NCBI RefSeq assembly: GCF_000150275.1
Contig: NW_002060949.1
Coordinates: 2,973,836 to 3,037,835 of the forward strand
Direction: 5' to 3'
Length of the DNA stretch: 64,000 nucleotides
Source of the DNA: Trichoplax adhaerens
Taxonomy: Eukaryota > Placozoa > Uniplacotomia > Trichoplacea > Trichoplacidae
The notes under the pieces were generated by a model. The model ran no database searches, was not told where the DNA came from, and saw nothing but the letters and a program-made list of their open reading frames with translations. The number at the start of each line of letters is the position of its first letter. Within the stretch, counting starts at the first letter, position 1. This document shows, in pieces, positions 1 through 12,904 of the stretch. The translations under genes and the position numbers were made by a program.

Positions 1-3000
1 GGATGACCAGTTCTTCAGCTCGAGTGTTTCATTTTCAACTGCCTGAGTTGCACATTGCAATCGATTGTTATATACTAACGAATTGGATAGAGCCATAATA
101 TCCCTATAATTAGAAAAAATTACAAGAGTATATATAAGGCACTACAGTCACATATAGAAAATTTTTATAGGAATATAACTACCAACCTATGCATACGATA
201 TTGTAATCGTAATTCAGCAACGGATTCATTAGTAGCCTGGCAAAGTCGTTGAAATAGGCTGACGTTCATCCCACCATCCCTAGATTTAAACATAATGGAA
301 TATAGCATTCTACTTTTGGGCAAATTTTTACAAAATTTCGTCTATTCTTCACCTAGCATCCAGACTTTGTACTAATGGGGGCAATTGATGATGATCACCA
401 ACTAATACAAAAATATCGGCGAATCTTAAGGGACCGATACAAACAGGTTGCGTAACTTGTGAAGCTTCATCAAGGATACAATAATCGAAGCGTCTCTGAG
501 AGAATATTGCGTGATTGATTCCTAAACAAGTCGTAGCAACTACGGCCTTGCATTAACAATATGTGACAGTATTGTTTGTTATATATTCGGATATTGTGAA
601 ATTAACAGCCTACAGTACATACTCAGCAAAATATTGAAACATTGATTTTTAAATTCAATTATACCATATGGGATAGTTTAACCGGCTTACCTTCGAAGAG
701 TAGAAATCGCCAAGTTCCTTTGTATTCCTACATTGTTGAGAACAATTTTGGGCACAGAAAGGCAGGACATTTGGATGTATACTTTGAGGACGGCCAAGGC
801 GAATAAAGTCGACACCAAACTACAACATTAAAAAATAGCTGTCAATGATATCGGAACAGTCCTTACTAAATTGTTTTGCAAAGGTAAACTTAATTGCAAA
901 TAGTTTGCGTGCATTACATACTTTAGCGAGCTTTAGTAAGACATTGTCGACGGCGGTATGAGTGTAGGCAGTTAGCAAGACAGATTTTCCCATAGTACTT
1001 AAAATCCAAATGAGATGAGCAATTGTTGTCGTTTTACCTACGTTGGTGATGGTGAAATTCATATTTCAGCGATACATCAACGTTCACTACAATCATAAAT
1101 TATGCTCTAATAAATCAGTTACTGATACCGGTTCCTGGCATCCCAAGAATAAGTGAGTAGTCGCGAGCTCGTAGACTCTACGCATAGAAAATAGTTATTC
1201 GTTAATTTAATTTAGCTAGTAATAAATCTATTGATTTAGTAATGAAATGTTATTTGAAACAAATTCTAATCCGATAATTAAAACTTGCCTTATAAATGGC
1301 ACACTTTTGGTCATTGTTTAGATTACACATTTGTTCTTTCAATGTATCATCGTCTAAAATTAAATTATATTCGTAGGTCAATAGCTACTACATTCTATGC
1401 TAAATGATATAATTTAGCGATATGGAGATATGGGACAGAATAAACCTTCTAAAGCTTCTAAATTATCGAATGTCGGTGGATCCAAGTTGACAATCAGGCG
1501 ACGTAGTTTCGAATCGCTTGTTTTATTAATAATAAACAAACATAATTATCTTTAGTACATATGTCGATTTTTGTTACCTTTATAAACATTAAATTTTTTT
1601 TACCTTTCACTAACTGAGCAGAATTCAGATAAATTAGCCCAAAGCTGCGACGTAGTATTCCAATCAGCACCTGTATCAATCCTATACAAAATCTTCTGGG
1701 ACCGCATTTTTAACGTATAGCATATACTCACATTAGTGATAACATCCTAATCCTCTGTTTCGACAATTATGCAATATTTATAAATTTGATTTATACGTTT
1801 ATAGGTCATCACCTTTTGAAATTGTTGCTGATTTCCAACGTTTTTTTCGTACAATACAAAGTCCCTAATTTTAATAAGTTTCTCGTTACGATAAATCGAG
1901 ATACTAGACACATATGATTGATAGATAATATACGCATGATAGAACTTATATTACCTGTCTGTAATAACACTAATAGAAGAGCTACCGATTTCAGTAACGG
2001 TTCCAGTAGCAATGTTAACAGCACTGCCATCGTCTCTACTTATAATGACTCGTTCACTAACAGTAATGGCTAATTTTGAATTGTCGATAGGGCTGTTAAG
2101 AATATACAAGCATGCTATTACTATAGAACAACTTACTGATTAGATTTATAATCATAAAGTGTCCTGAATTAAGAACAAGAGCATACCATTCTGATCTTTC
2201 AAAACTGATGCTCCATAAATGTCCATATTCGTTATTACTTAGATTGCTACAATTCATTAGTTTCAGATTCGCGATGCAGAAACCCTCTTTTTCCCTAATC
2301 ATCGATTACAAGGGTAGTATTAGAAGGTTAGATCGTTAACAGATAGCTAAATATCCTCTATCTATAATCAAGTTTTGTTCTCGCACTGAACCTTTGTGTA
2401 CTACGAGTAGTCCATACATCCGCTTGACAAGATTTATTCAGGCTATCGGCATATTCTAAAGCTATTAAATTAAACCATTTGGAGAAATATTCTAAATCGA
2501 GTTCAGAAAGATGTTGCAGCTGGTTGTCATAAAGCTCTTGTAACGACTCTGAACTAAGATTGGTTTTTTCATACGATCTACAATAGATTAGTACAATAGT
2601 CGAATTAATACAGCTGAATAATAACGCAGTAAATGGTCTGCATATTTAAGAGCGATTATACCTGTGATACAGAGTACATTCTTTCAATCGCGAGCATCTT
2701 TTACAGGCATGGTAATCATTGATAACTTCTGGCAAACTCGGCTTCTTATTTGAATCCAATAGATGAGTGTAGTAGTTTGCCAACTGATTTCTCATCATTA
2801 TCAGTGCTGTACACATAGTATATCGAATTAAAACACAATATCAACCAGTTTACGAAGGATAAAATTTGTTGCTGATTAATACTAGTGGGATAACATATCG
2901 CTAAAGAGCAGATAACCTCGCTTTTCTCTAGGTTTTGCTGGTACGCCAACTGTATCTCCAGATTTGGAGTAATAAAGAAGACCATAAGGGATGACGCGAG

Positions 3001-6000
3001 ATAGACGATCAGACAGCATAAGCGAATAAATAATTACCTAATATGAGAGTGAAACATGATCCGAAATCTAAACCTTCTGCATAATAATGCTTGCAAGTAT
3101 TTCTGTTTATAACGATATTAAGTTTTCATTACACAAAGCGTAAGAAGTCTATAATATTTTGCTGTAGTACGAACCCTTGAAAAAAATTTTAATCTCGCAT
3201 TGAACATTATACCCAATATGCCTCGCGAACTTGATTTTACTAGCTAACTGATATTTTACTACAACCGCTGATCTTATATCATTTGAAATTATTAACATGT
3301 ACGACTATAACATTCTTTTACACTGTGTCTAAATATTTTATTGCAAATTCCTTTTAAAAATTTCCATGCCAAATATTAATAGTATTACAGGTGATATTTC
3401 CCTCAGCATATTCAAGTTTGATCCAAAGCTCTTTAACCTTGCAAATATGCACGTGCTAGAAGCTAACGGTACATCTTTCCGTAACTACGTTATCCAAGAT
3501 AACTTATAAAGCTAAGATCTAACAAGAGAGTTTCGAGCTTCAAATTTTATTGCTTTTTTGCAAGCTAATTCGGTTCTGTACTACAGTATAACTAAGAATG
3601 ATGAATTACAGTTTGCTTCGTATGCGCGTAGAAGGTAGAACGCTATTTAATCGTCTACGTTCATGTTAAAAATAGAAATAGTCTTCTTAAAATTTTAAAA
3701 CTATTATCCTGATATCAAGTAATTTAATATACTACGTCTTTTAGCTAAAATCCTAGTAAACTAGACCAGACATTAGGCAATACCTATCATATCTAATTAT
3801 AAAATATCGTCAACTAGGACTCAATGGAGTAATACATAAAGTTCTAAATATTTAAATCTTGCCTGTGCTCTATGGCTAAGGGATCCAGCTGAAGACCACA
3901 TTTTGCCTGTCTTTAACTCGAGTGGTATGGTATGGGATTCCTAATAAACAGATTCCGAATAAAATGAATTTCAGAATTAGGAAATTATTATATAGCTGCA
4001 TACAAACTTGTAGGGTGTCTCTAGTTTCAATTCCTTTCTCCCTTTTGTGAATCTAGATTAAAAATGATTGCTAATTTAACACTTATCCGTTCTTTGATAT
4101 GATGCCTCAAATAGAGTTAAGATTTTAAACTAGAATATATAGCAAATATAGCAAAAAGTCAAACAATACTTACTTTGACCTCTACTGTAGCATCTATCTT
4201 GCCTTTCAGACCATATCTAATATTCACAGTAGCAAGCAATGAAAGAGAAACAGTATATTACTTCAATGTTACTACAGCAGACTATTATATGCATTGTGGA
4301 GTTACATTGTTTAGAGACGAATCTCTTTACCTTGGAGACCAAATATTTTCTTCAATGTCATATAACTGACTTATACAGACGCTCGTATCTTGCTCACTAC
4401 AACGACAATGGGTACATAGTTTGCCATCAATTATAATTATGGAATGTAATGAAAATTGATATCCAACCAGATATATTACCAAGATACTGCACTTAGAATA
4501 ATAATTATGTGGTCAAATGTGCCAATACCTTTGAAAGTCTGTTCTTCCTAGTTCATGATGAGGAACATCACGAACATATCTTGACGCCCATTGCTCAATA
4601 CTAGAAATCTGTTCTTGCATTATTTCCGAGACTGACTGTTCATTACAACCTAGTCTATACCTAAACATTTTGCATTGAAAAAATTAATCATCTGAATATG
4701 CATCATGAAATAGATGAAACAATAAAATGTTATCATAATTACATATCACGCAAGTATTTTGGTTGTACAAGGATCACATCGATATATTTCTGTAATGACG
4801 GTCTTGAAAAGGATCTATTTCGCATGGCCTGACACACCAGAGAGTAAATTGATGCATAAGAGACGTATATAAATTTATAGCTAAGTGATCCAAGATCAAA
4901 CAGCGTATTGCTGCAATAAGATATCAATATTACAGTACCATTTCAAATAAGTCATGCAGCATGGTACCGAATAGCATAACTTCACTCCGCTTGTCTACTC
5001 CCTAATAAAACAATGGTTTAGAATATTATATCTTTTACGACTATAAGTTCAGCGTATTAGCATAGAGATATTCACATCTTGCGTTATTTAGAGTAACAAA
5101 ATATGAAAAACAGATCCTCATAATTAATAATACTGTTCAACTTGATCTGCTTCTATATGGCCCACCTTAAAAAGCTCGTCCAATACCGCCCTAGTATAAA
5201 ATTCGTATGCCATAATTGTAATTAGTATTCTCATTATACTGTAGATATAGGAACGTCATCATTTTTGACTTACCTCCTTAAGCATTTCGTAGCAGTAGAA
5301 ATTGATGTACCAGAAACTAAGCAATCGCTATCTGTTATAATTAAATTTTTGTTCTCATTATCCAAAATGCATTTTCCTTCATGGTTAAATTTCCCCATTA
5401 AATTGACGCGCTGGTCAGAATAGACTTGAGATGCTTCCCTGCATTAATAAATCGAATGCAAGAAATAGACTATAGCAAATACAATTCTTATGGGTATGCT
5501 ACTGCCAGTAAGAACACCCTATTTGATAATTATTTTAATAGATTAATTATCAGCCGCTTACCAATCATCCCTTAATATACAGTGGCACATAGAGTTATCC
5601 GCCTGATTGGTTACTTCAACGACTTTCTCCGTATTAGATCTTACAGTAGATTTGTAAGCTAAAATTAGTACATTCATCGAAATTTTAAACAAGCATGTAA
5701 ACCGTACCGTGATAGCTAAATTTAAGCACATACAAAAGGTATTCACTTGAAGTAAACTTATAATAAATATAATTGATAATTCTTACAAAATCTAAGGTAA
5801 TGCAGATCATAGATCTTGATCGTGTGAAGAATTATTTACTGATTAGGTCTATCACATAATAAAATTACCTAATACTCTAATTGACAAACTATAATCTCAA
5901 TTCTAATAGACATTGTCATTGACTAAATCAAATCCTGTCCTGCTCATAATCTAATATACGATAGACGCGATTTACTCTGTCAATAGCCGGTAGCTCTTGT

Positions 6001-7986
6001 GCAACAAATAAAATTCAATTTATGTACTATAGTAGTTTAGGAGTAGTAAAGATTTACAGTCCTTAAGTTACCCCCAAATTCCATTTCTTTTAGTTGAGCT
6101 ATTAGGGCGTACATGGACAGATTTGACCAGTAACGAATAGAACTCGAGCTCATGATCAAGGTCATTTTTTTTAGGACTAAGGTAGCCATGGCGAAATGGA
6201 CTACAAATAACATCAAATATATAATTTATGTTATTAGTGGATATGGAGCATACTGCCGCATAATTGTAATATGAGAAATTAGCCAGGTTTGGGTATTCAT
6301 AATTATTCGTTTTACCTTTGGTTTACTCTGGAAGGACGTAGATAACGATCCGTAACCGGAGTTAACTTGATCTTTCGTAATAAAATATCTACAGCATCTT
6401 CATCGGCTTTTGCAGTATCTAATGATTGAGATTTTTCTGCATCTTTTTCCTTAGTATCATATTTATCGTTCAAACAAGTGATGCTATTACTTTCTGCGAT
6501 ATCTTTAGCATTACTTTCATCTACTTTTACTTTTTTAGTAACGCTACCATACATCTCTAACAATGCGCTTTCGTTGTATTGCATATCATCACGGGTATTA
6601 TCGGTGCAAATGTTAGGTGATTTACTCATGGTGCCGAATCTCTCCATTAAATTTCTCTTTATTTTTAGCTATTAAAAAGTTATATGATCGAATAAGTAAA
6701 CATCAGCTTTGGTGCATCTATAAATTTCAATCATAATTGTGATAATATATCTTCTTATTAGAGGATTTTACCTTATCAGTGCGAGGCTTAGGGGGCATTA
6801 CGTTTTCCAAATTATCACATTCTGTCATCACTACTTCATGTAGAGGGGGGTTCTGTTTTACCTCTACTACTGAATTATTACGCCCATTTTCCACTTGTAC
6901 TAATGATAACGATACTTCTGGAGGTACTACTTTTGTAAGTGCACCTATACACGTACATTGTTTGCTAGTGGCATCAGGTAAACCATTTGATAGCTCTTCA
7001 TTAAGATTTAAATTTTCATGTTCTATAAAAAAGTAATAACCGAATTTCAAAGTTGGGCATTACAATTAATAAATCATACTAGATTTGGGTAGGAATATGC
7101 CTGTAAAGGTTTGCTTCATATGGGTAAATCATTTATGCTTTACAGTAGCTTACCAAGATTCTTTTTCGATTGTTTGACTGTTTCAATTTTATCGATATGA
7201 TTGGCATTTCCTGAAGATAGATCCTGTTTTGTTTTTGATGATCGATCAGGTTCATTTTCTCCCCCTGTTACACTAGTTTTGTATTGTTGCAAAATAGCGT
7301 AAATACTGGTACATTAATCCATGCTATCATCTTAAAGTTGAATCAAGCAGATTGCAAAAGTAATGGCGCCCAATACAATGATGTGATGATAAAACATCTA
7401 TTGTATTTGATAGCAGATGCTATTGTTTAATTTAAAAGAAAGCAATCAGGCCTACACTAGCCTTACCTTGAGATTTTATCAGGAATCTGTACTGGTTGAG
7501 ATGTCTTTTGAACAGTGCCAAGCTATGAAAATGATAATCATGATATTATAATCTATATGTGTGTATGCATGCAGTGTATTATTGATTAAATCTACAAATT
7601 TTGAGGATAGATAGTTAGATGCAACACAACTATAAATCAATAAACATGATGTAAGTATCAGTTAATAACTAAAATTACAAGTATAACATCATAACGTTGA
7701 AATGACTTCTAATCAAGCCAAGTTCTTCATCAGAATCAGATTTGTAATACTTACAATGATGACACTATCATCATCGACTTTATCAGCATCCTTAGATTTA
7801 TTAGCTTCCTTGGAAAAGAATCTGTGGAGGGTTGATTGACCAGCAATTTGATACTTTACCTGAAGGAATTAATAGATATTCTGTTTTTTAAAGGTGTGAT
7901 CGACCTGTATAGGATTCAGTTTGAATTGAAATGGAATGTACCGTTGATTTGGAATTGTTCCTCTTCAATTTCATGGATTTAGCCAT
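1..7986 (-). CDS. DNA2: DNA2 nuclease/helicase (spliced, 3' end beyond left edge)
   Basis: Homologue of the DNA2 ATP-dependent helicase/nuclease, which trims long Okazaki flaps and resects DNA ends. Many small exons read right to left. A Lys/Ser-rich N-terminal region comes first (about 7986-6310). Next is an OB-like part ending CILRDDW (near 5565) and ISGTS-like VSGTSIST (near 5300). The PD-(D/E)xK nuclease follows, with [13 protein letters not shown] near 4175-4230 and IPLELKTGK near 3900-3935, supplying the catalytic Asp and the Glu-x-Lys pair. Iron-sulfur cysteines appear as [10 protein letters not shown] near 2680-2710. The helicase has [14 protein letters not shown] (Walker A, split by an intron at about 1080-1130), SYTH-like AYTHTAVDN (near 950), [11 protein letters not shown] (near 380-410) and LQYRMH (near 190-210). 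The reading is still open at base 1, so helicase motifs V-VI are outside. The start at 7986 is the first ATG of the N-terminal exon; I did not verify every N-terminal junction. No frameshift was seen in the conserved parts. Confidence 0.96.
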
Positions 7987-8400
7987 TTAATTTATCGACT
8001 ATCTCCGCCTTTCCCGCTATTATCGAAAAGTCAACAAAAACTAATTCTGATCTTAAAATTTAGCGCGAGTAATGATCATCACGCTTGCGCTAATCGATTG
8101 CCACCTTATTTAAGCCCATTCTCTATCGTCAGTGATAGACTGCCAGTGCTCCATATAATCCTATGGTTGGATTTAGACTCCTACTTGGTCACCGATACAC
8201 TATTCTGTAATCCGAACCTTTCTCAGGTCTAGTCATAGCGAACTGTTGCTGAAACTTAATTTATGTATGATAGCAGGCAGACCTTTTAGGCCGGCAGTTG
8301 CAGCAGCTCTCATCACTATTGACTTCAAGTTAGCGAATTAAAGTCATGATAAATGGCTGATGAAAGGAAAGATTTTATAGCAGATGCATGATATTAATTA
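7987..8400. promoter_or_regulatory. Probable bidirectional promoter between DNA2 and LRRC41
   Basis: The start codons of DNA2 (minus, 7986) and LRRC41 (plus, 8401) are only 414 bp apart, with no ORF or recognised repeat between them. This head-to-head spacing is typical of a shared promoter in a compact animal genome. I see no convincing TATA box; the role is inferred from position alone. Confidence 0.5.
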
Positions 8401-11400
8401 ATGTTAATGGCGGTGCTAAGCTTGACAAAATTATGTTGCATATCCGTAGCTAAGCATTTCCGGAATTACCCGATAGATGGATTAGAAAGTAAGTGTCGAA
8501 TGCAATATGTAAACAAAGTAAAGGAGCTTTACAAAGTTCGCAAGATAGCAAAAAGAGTTGCTACCATTTACTGTAGTTCGATTCCAAGCATTTCTTAGTA
8601 TCAACTATGAGGCTAATCAAAATTTTAGTACTTTGCCTTAGCTGAAAAATAGCTTAAAATCTTGCTCCGATGCAATCTTCATAACATACGTGTATATCTC
8701 TACCATATCCGCTGTAAGCAGTAGTTTTTGTAGTAGCTTAAGTAAAATATGCAGGCGTGCAAATTAAACGGCGACCTCATACATTAATGTAAGTTATCTA
8801 TCAAATGGTATTGTACTTAGCTTGTATCCATAGAATATCTTGTACAGGATTACATACAGAATACTAAAAATCAGTGAGAGTAGCTTTAAAGGTTATAACA
8901 TTCGTATATTGAATTGCTGCTAACAAATGACGCTTTGGTTTTATTTCTTGCTATGTTACGAATTAGGGTTACCAACTGTCATTCTAAGTTGTTTACTGAA
9001 TTATCTTGCTCCAATCGATATACTTCAAATTAAATCATGCCTGGATGAAGCAGGTAAGCAAGGCATGTTGGTATAAAACGTATTGGATTTATGGATACCT
9101 TTAGGGTTAAATAGTCTTCTTGTTAACTCTAAGTGCAAATACGTGTACAATGTACAATGTACATATATGCCTGTGTAGTACTGTATACTACTTGCCAATA
9201 GTCTCGTAGTTGTATAGTTTTGCTTGGTTGCAACAAATTTGATTATTTTTAACGCTATCTTAATGGTCTCGACAATAATAATTCTGTAGGTATTAATAGC
9301 GATCAACATTGGCATAGATTGTATGCAGATCGTTGGCCTCATGGAGCGAAAAGGCAGTATCAGCAATTAATTTATCTTTCAGCTATCGATCCAACATTTC
9401 AAGTATCCTGGCAACAGTTGTATATGCAAAAACATTTACAAGACATTATTAACATGATGAATTTACCTAATTTAACTGGTAAGGATTGATAAGTAGATTT
9501 ATTTATCACTGTAACTATATTCAGTATATAATGCATGATGTCTGCGATTGTTCGAAAGGAATTGAGATATCATTGATATTAATTTAATAAATCAAGATTC
9601 TAATAAGAGAATTGAGAAATACTGATACTATAAAATTAAAACACGTAGTTACTTACTCATATTTATACTATGTATGACTAACTATTCTCTAAGCACAAAA
9701 TTGAATTAAAATTTTCTCCCTTTGTTTTGTGCCTAATTGCAATATACTAACTATAGAAACAAATATTAATCCACTACTTTATGGCAATGGTACATCTCCA
9801 GATTTTATATTTCAGCTGAATCGTGACCAAACTACGAATACTCCTACAGCAAAGGAGCAGATAATGGAAATTATCTCCCTTTGTTTACCTTATATCTATC
9901 GACTTCACTTACATAACTGCTCATGTCGAGAACTTGCAAAAGCAATTTTTAGCAATAGAGATATTCCTTATGCACTATTGAATAGCATTCGACATTTGGA
10001 ATTTCATAATTTAAGGGACAATTGCATTGATTTTGCATGCGAAATTATATCCAATAGTACACAATTGAATGAAGTCGTGATGCGTTATGCTAAGATCAAT
10101 ACCCCAAAGGCATTCGGTCAGATATTACGTTCCATATCCAATAACAAATTTGATAGAAGATTGACTATAGATAAGTCTTGTCCAGACAACATTCGTGAAA
10201 TTGACAAAGTTGTACCTGCAAGTCAGGGTACGATAACAAGATGTGATAAAATACTACAAGATCGTCACATTCGTCAGAATATGTGCGGTATAGAAATTTT
10301 GTGTCTCTCGTCATATTGGATGGACGATGCTTTAGTTGAAGTCTTATGTGAGACCTTGACTACTTGGTATGACTTAAAATATCTTCAACTTATTGATAAC
10401 GGATTTGGTATCCTTTGTATTGATGGATTAAAGCGAATCATGAAAAGTTTATTAAAATCAAGGACAAAAAAACAGCTTTATGGTTTGCAAGTGGAACAAA
10501 ATTTTTTTGAAGAGGATGACGAAAATTATTTGGCTGAACTTATCAATACTAATAGGTAGTAAATAATTCATTTTATTTACCTGCTATGCTCAGTACTGTA
10601 TATGACAGTCCTACAATATCAACTTTATTCGATAATTAAACACCATTCTCTTTCTATGGTCTAGCCCAAACGCCTCTTTTAGAATACTTACTCTTAAAGA
10701 AGTGAATCTCACAATGCAGCAAATATCAGTGCTATTTCAATCGATCGATAAAAGTAATATTAGGAAGTTAGAGAAACTATCGATGACAGCAAATATCGAC
10801 GACAATATTGCTGCTAAATCACTTGGCAGCGTATTAATTCATTGTGATAACATGGAACTTTGTCACTTACCATATTGTGAACTAACAAGAACAAATTCGG
10901 AAATTATTTTAAAATCTCTGCGGGATCGTAAGTTACTAAGTAGGCATAAAATAAATTGTGTAATGATTCTAACAAAGACCACGGAGTTGTTGATTGTTTG
11001 ATGGATATACTGTAATAAAATTCATTTCTACAGCGATAATTTTCATGCACTGCATAGGTCGGAAAAACGGAAGTTTAACGTCTCTTAATATGGAAGGTAA
11101 CCTGCTTAATAGAACTGTGGATATTGAGCTCATTAATTCGATCGTTCGAACAAATAATCTCCGATATCTCAATTTATCTTCCTGTATCCAAACAGGTATA
11201 ATTTATTAGAATGTATCAAACTTACGTTATCAGCAATAAACAAGGATCCAATAATTTTTGCTCAAATTCTAAAAATTTATAATGTCAGATGCCATTTTTT
11301 ATTGCAGAGATTACAGATAATTTTATCAGATGTATTCGTGATTGTAAATCCCTGATATACCTTAATTTATCCCATAACAAGATAGGTTCGTAAGTGAGAA

Positions 11401-11865
11401 TTTATTGTGTTATACAATACTAACATCAAAAGTAACTTCTATGCTGCCTAATATTTTTAGGCGATGATGGAATTAATAAGATAGGTTCAATTTTTCATAA
11501 ACCTACTGTGGGTATGAGTTTGCGATCAATAGATTTAAGGTGCAGAAAACCTTCTATTGCAATTAACATAATTATACGATTTTTGCGTATCTGATTTAAA
11601 TGGGTAATGAATTAATCTATTACTAACGAATGATGAATTACATCATTACAGTGTCAATAACATAACAATAACTGGCCTATTAGCTCTAGCATCTCGGTTA
11701 GAGTCTTTGCTGCCATGGCATCTAAAGTGGATTAATATTAGTGGTAACTATTTCAATGGTCAGGTTGAAGACGTCACAAGTACATTTAATTTATTAACGT
11801 CCGTATTAGTCGCAGACGATATCAATCGCGTTAACATATTTGCTGACTATGTGGGTATGATGTAA
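8401..11865 (+). CDS. LRRC41: LRRC41/MUF1-like elongin BC-box leucine-rich repeat protein
   Basis: Predicted substrate receptor of an elongin BC-cullin ubiquitin ligase. I could join nine exons in phase: 8401-8488, 8967-9053, 9290-9478, 9757-10555, 10665-10927, 11034-11195, 11308-11385, 11461-11539 and 11652-11865, giving 652 residues (human is longer, mainly through a low-complexity insert). Exon 1 has a BC-box, SLTKLCCISV (S-L-x3-C-x3-V), matching the LFELCGRAV region of human LRRC41. The joined exon 1/2 reads LPTVILSCLLNYLAPIDI, then HWHRLYADRW, parallel to the human LPGPIL...WRRLWDEL segment. Later exons hold LRRs such as LRYLNLSSC and LIYLNLSHNKI. The C-terminus ends FADYVGMM, close to the human FADYVSTM ending. 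Placement as LRRC41 rests on these end-to-end correspondences; most of the LRR body is divergent. Confidence 0.88.
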
Positions 11866-11886
11866 TACCAATGATTGTAGCGTATG

Positions 11887-11892
11887 AATAAA
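11887..11892 (+). terminator. Polyadenylation signal AATAAA after LRRC41
   Basis: A perfect AATAAA hexamer lies 22 nt after the LRRC41 stop codon. It is the first such signal downstream and would give a very short 3' UTR. In AT-rich DNA the hexamer also occurs by chance, so support is positional. Confidence 0.45.
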
Positions 11893-12904
11893 TTATATGC
11901 GTACATTTTTGTTTGCATGTGAAATTATCTATAAATGAATCAATACTAGATTCCTAAAATTGTACATGCGTTGAATAGAAAATATACATTAATAACTCGG
12001 AAAAACCTCATATTGGGTTTACTGAATGTCTGATCATCATTTCGGGATCATTATTGGAATTTAACTTTCACATTAACAGATAAGTAAAGTGGCTCGCAAA
12101 CCTAAAACTGTTATTATTTTGTTGTTTGAATTCAATTTATAATTTGCAAATCATACTCCTGTCATACCTTTATACTCATTATTACACACTGGATATAGGT
12201 ATAATCGTACCTCGTCGAAATAAAAAGGCATACTTATTATGATGAATCCTTTTAATAAATTTTTAAAAGAGTGATCTATGGGTGTACATCCATAATGTTA
12301 TAAAACTGATTATGATAATCAATTACTTTACATTAGAGATCATACAGAGTCTGGAAAGCTATTGTATTTTCTTTTCGAACTATCTAAAATTCAAACATTA
12401 ATATATTTTCATCGTCTTACTGAAGAGAACTACTTAGAGCACAAATTATTAACAGTAAATACAATATTTCAATTAATTTCATACAATATAACACGCTTAG
12501 GTATACCAATAGGCTGATGTTAAGAGTTTGATTCCATCAAGACAAACTCTTGAAATCATTTTGTCGTACGTGAACATCAATTAATAGCTTGTAAGATTAC
12601 GATGTAGCAGCTATTTAGCTAGGAAAATACTGGATATTAATAGTTGTGGATTATTTTGAATACATATATTAAATACACGATAATCAAATGTATTAATAAG
12701 TATATAAAAGCGACCAATTTCAACGATATCCTCTTACAAGTAGAAATGTTTCTAAAAACAGCTAGCAAATTTTTCTTGGAAAGACGCTGTTTCATTACAT
12801 ATAGCAAGAATGTGCATGAATGGTAAAGATTTAGGAGCTATAGACCTCATTATTAATATTTAACTTAATTACATGAAGTGTTTATACGCGGATTTAAATG
12901 GATA
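11893..12904. other. Convergent intergenic spacer, nothing recognised
   Basis: About 1 kb of AT-rich sequence between the 3' ends of LRRC41 and TXNDC15. Short open frames (for example 12644-12826) lack any recognisable protein character, and I regard them as chance. Confidence 0.6.

Noticed and set aside
4175-4436. Two overlapping plus-strand frames of about 65 codons
   Set aside because: They are the antisense of DNA2 nuclease exons, which read clearly as [13 protein letters not shown] on the minus strand.
8927-8968. In-frame ATG at 8927 as start of the LRRC41 F-box-like exon
   Set aside because: Joining 8488 to 8967 keeps phase and places a human-like BC-box upstream, so this ATG lies in the intron's pyrimidine-rich end.
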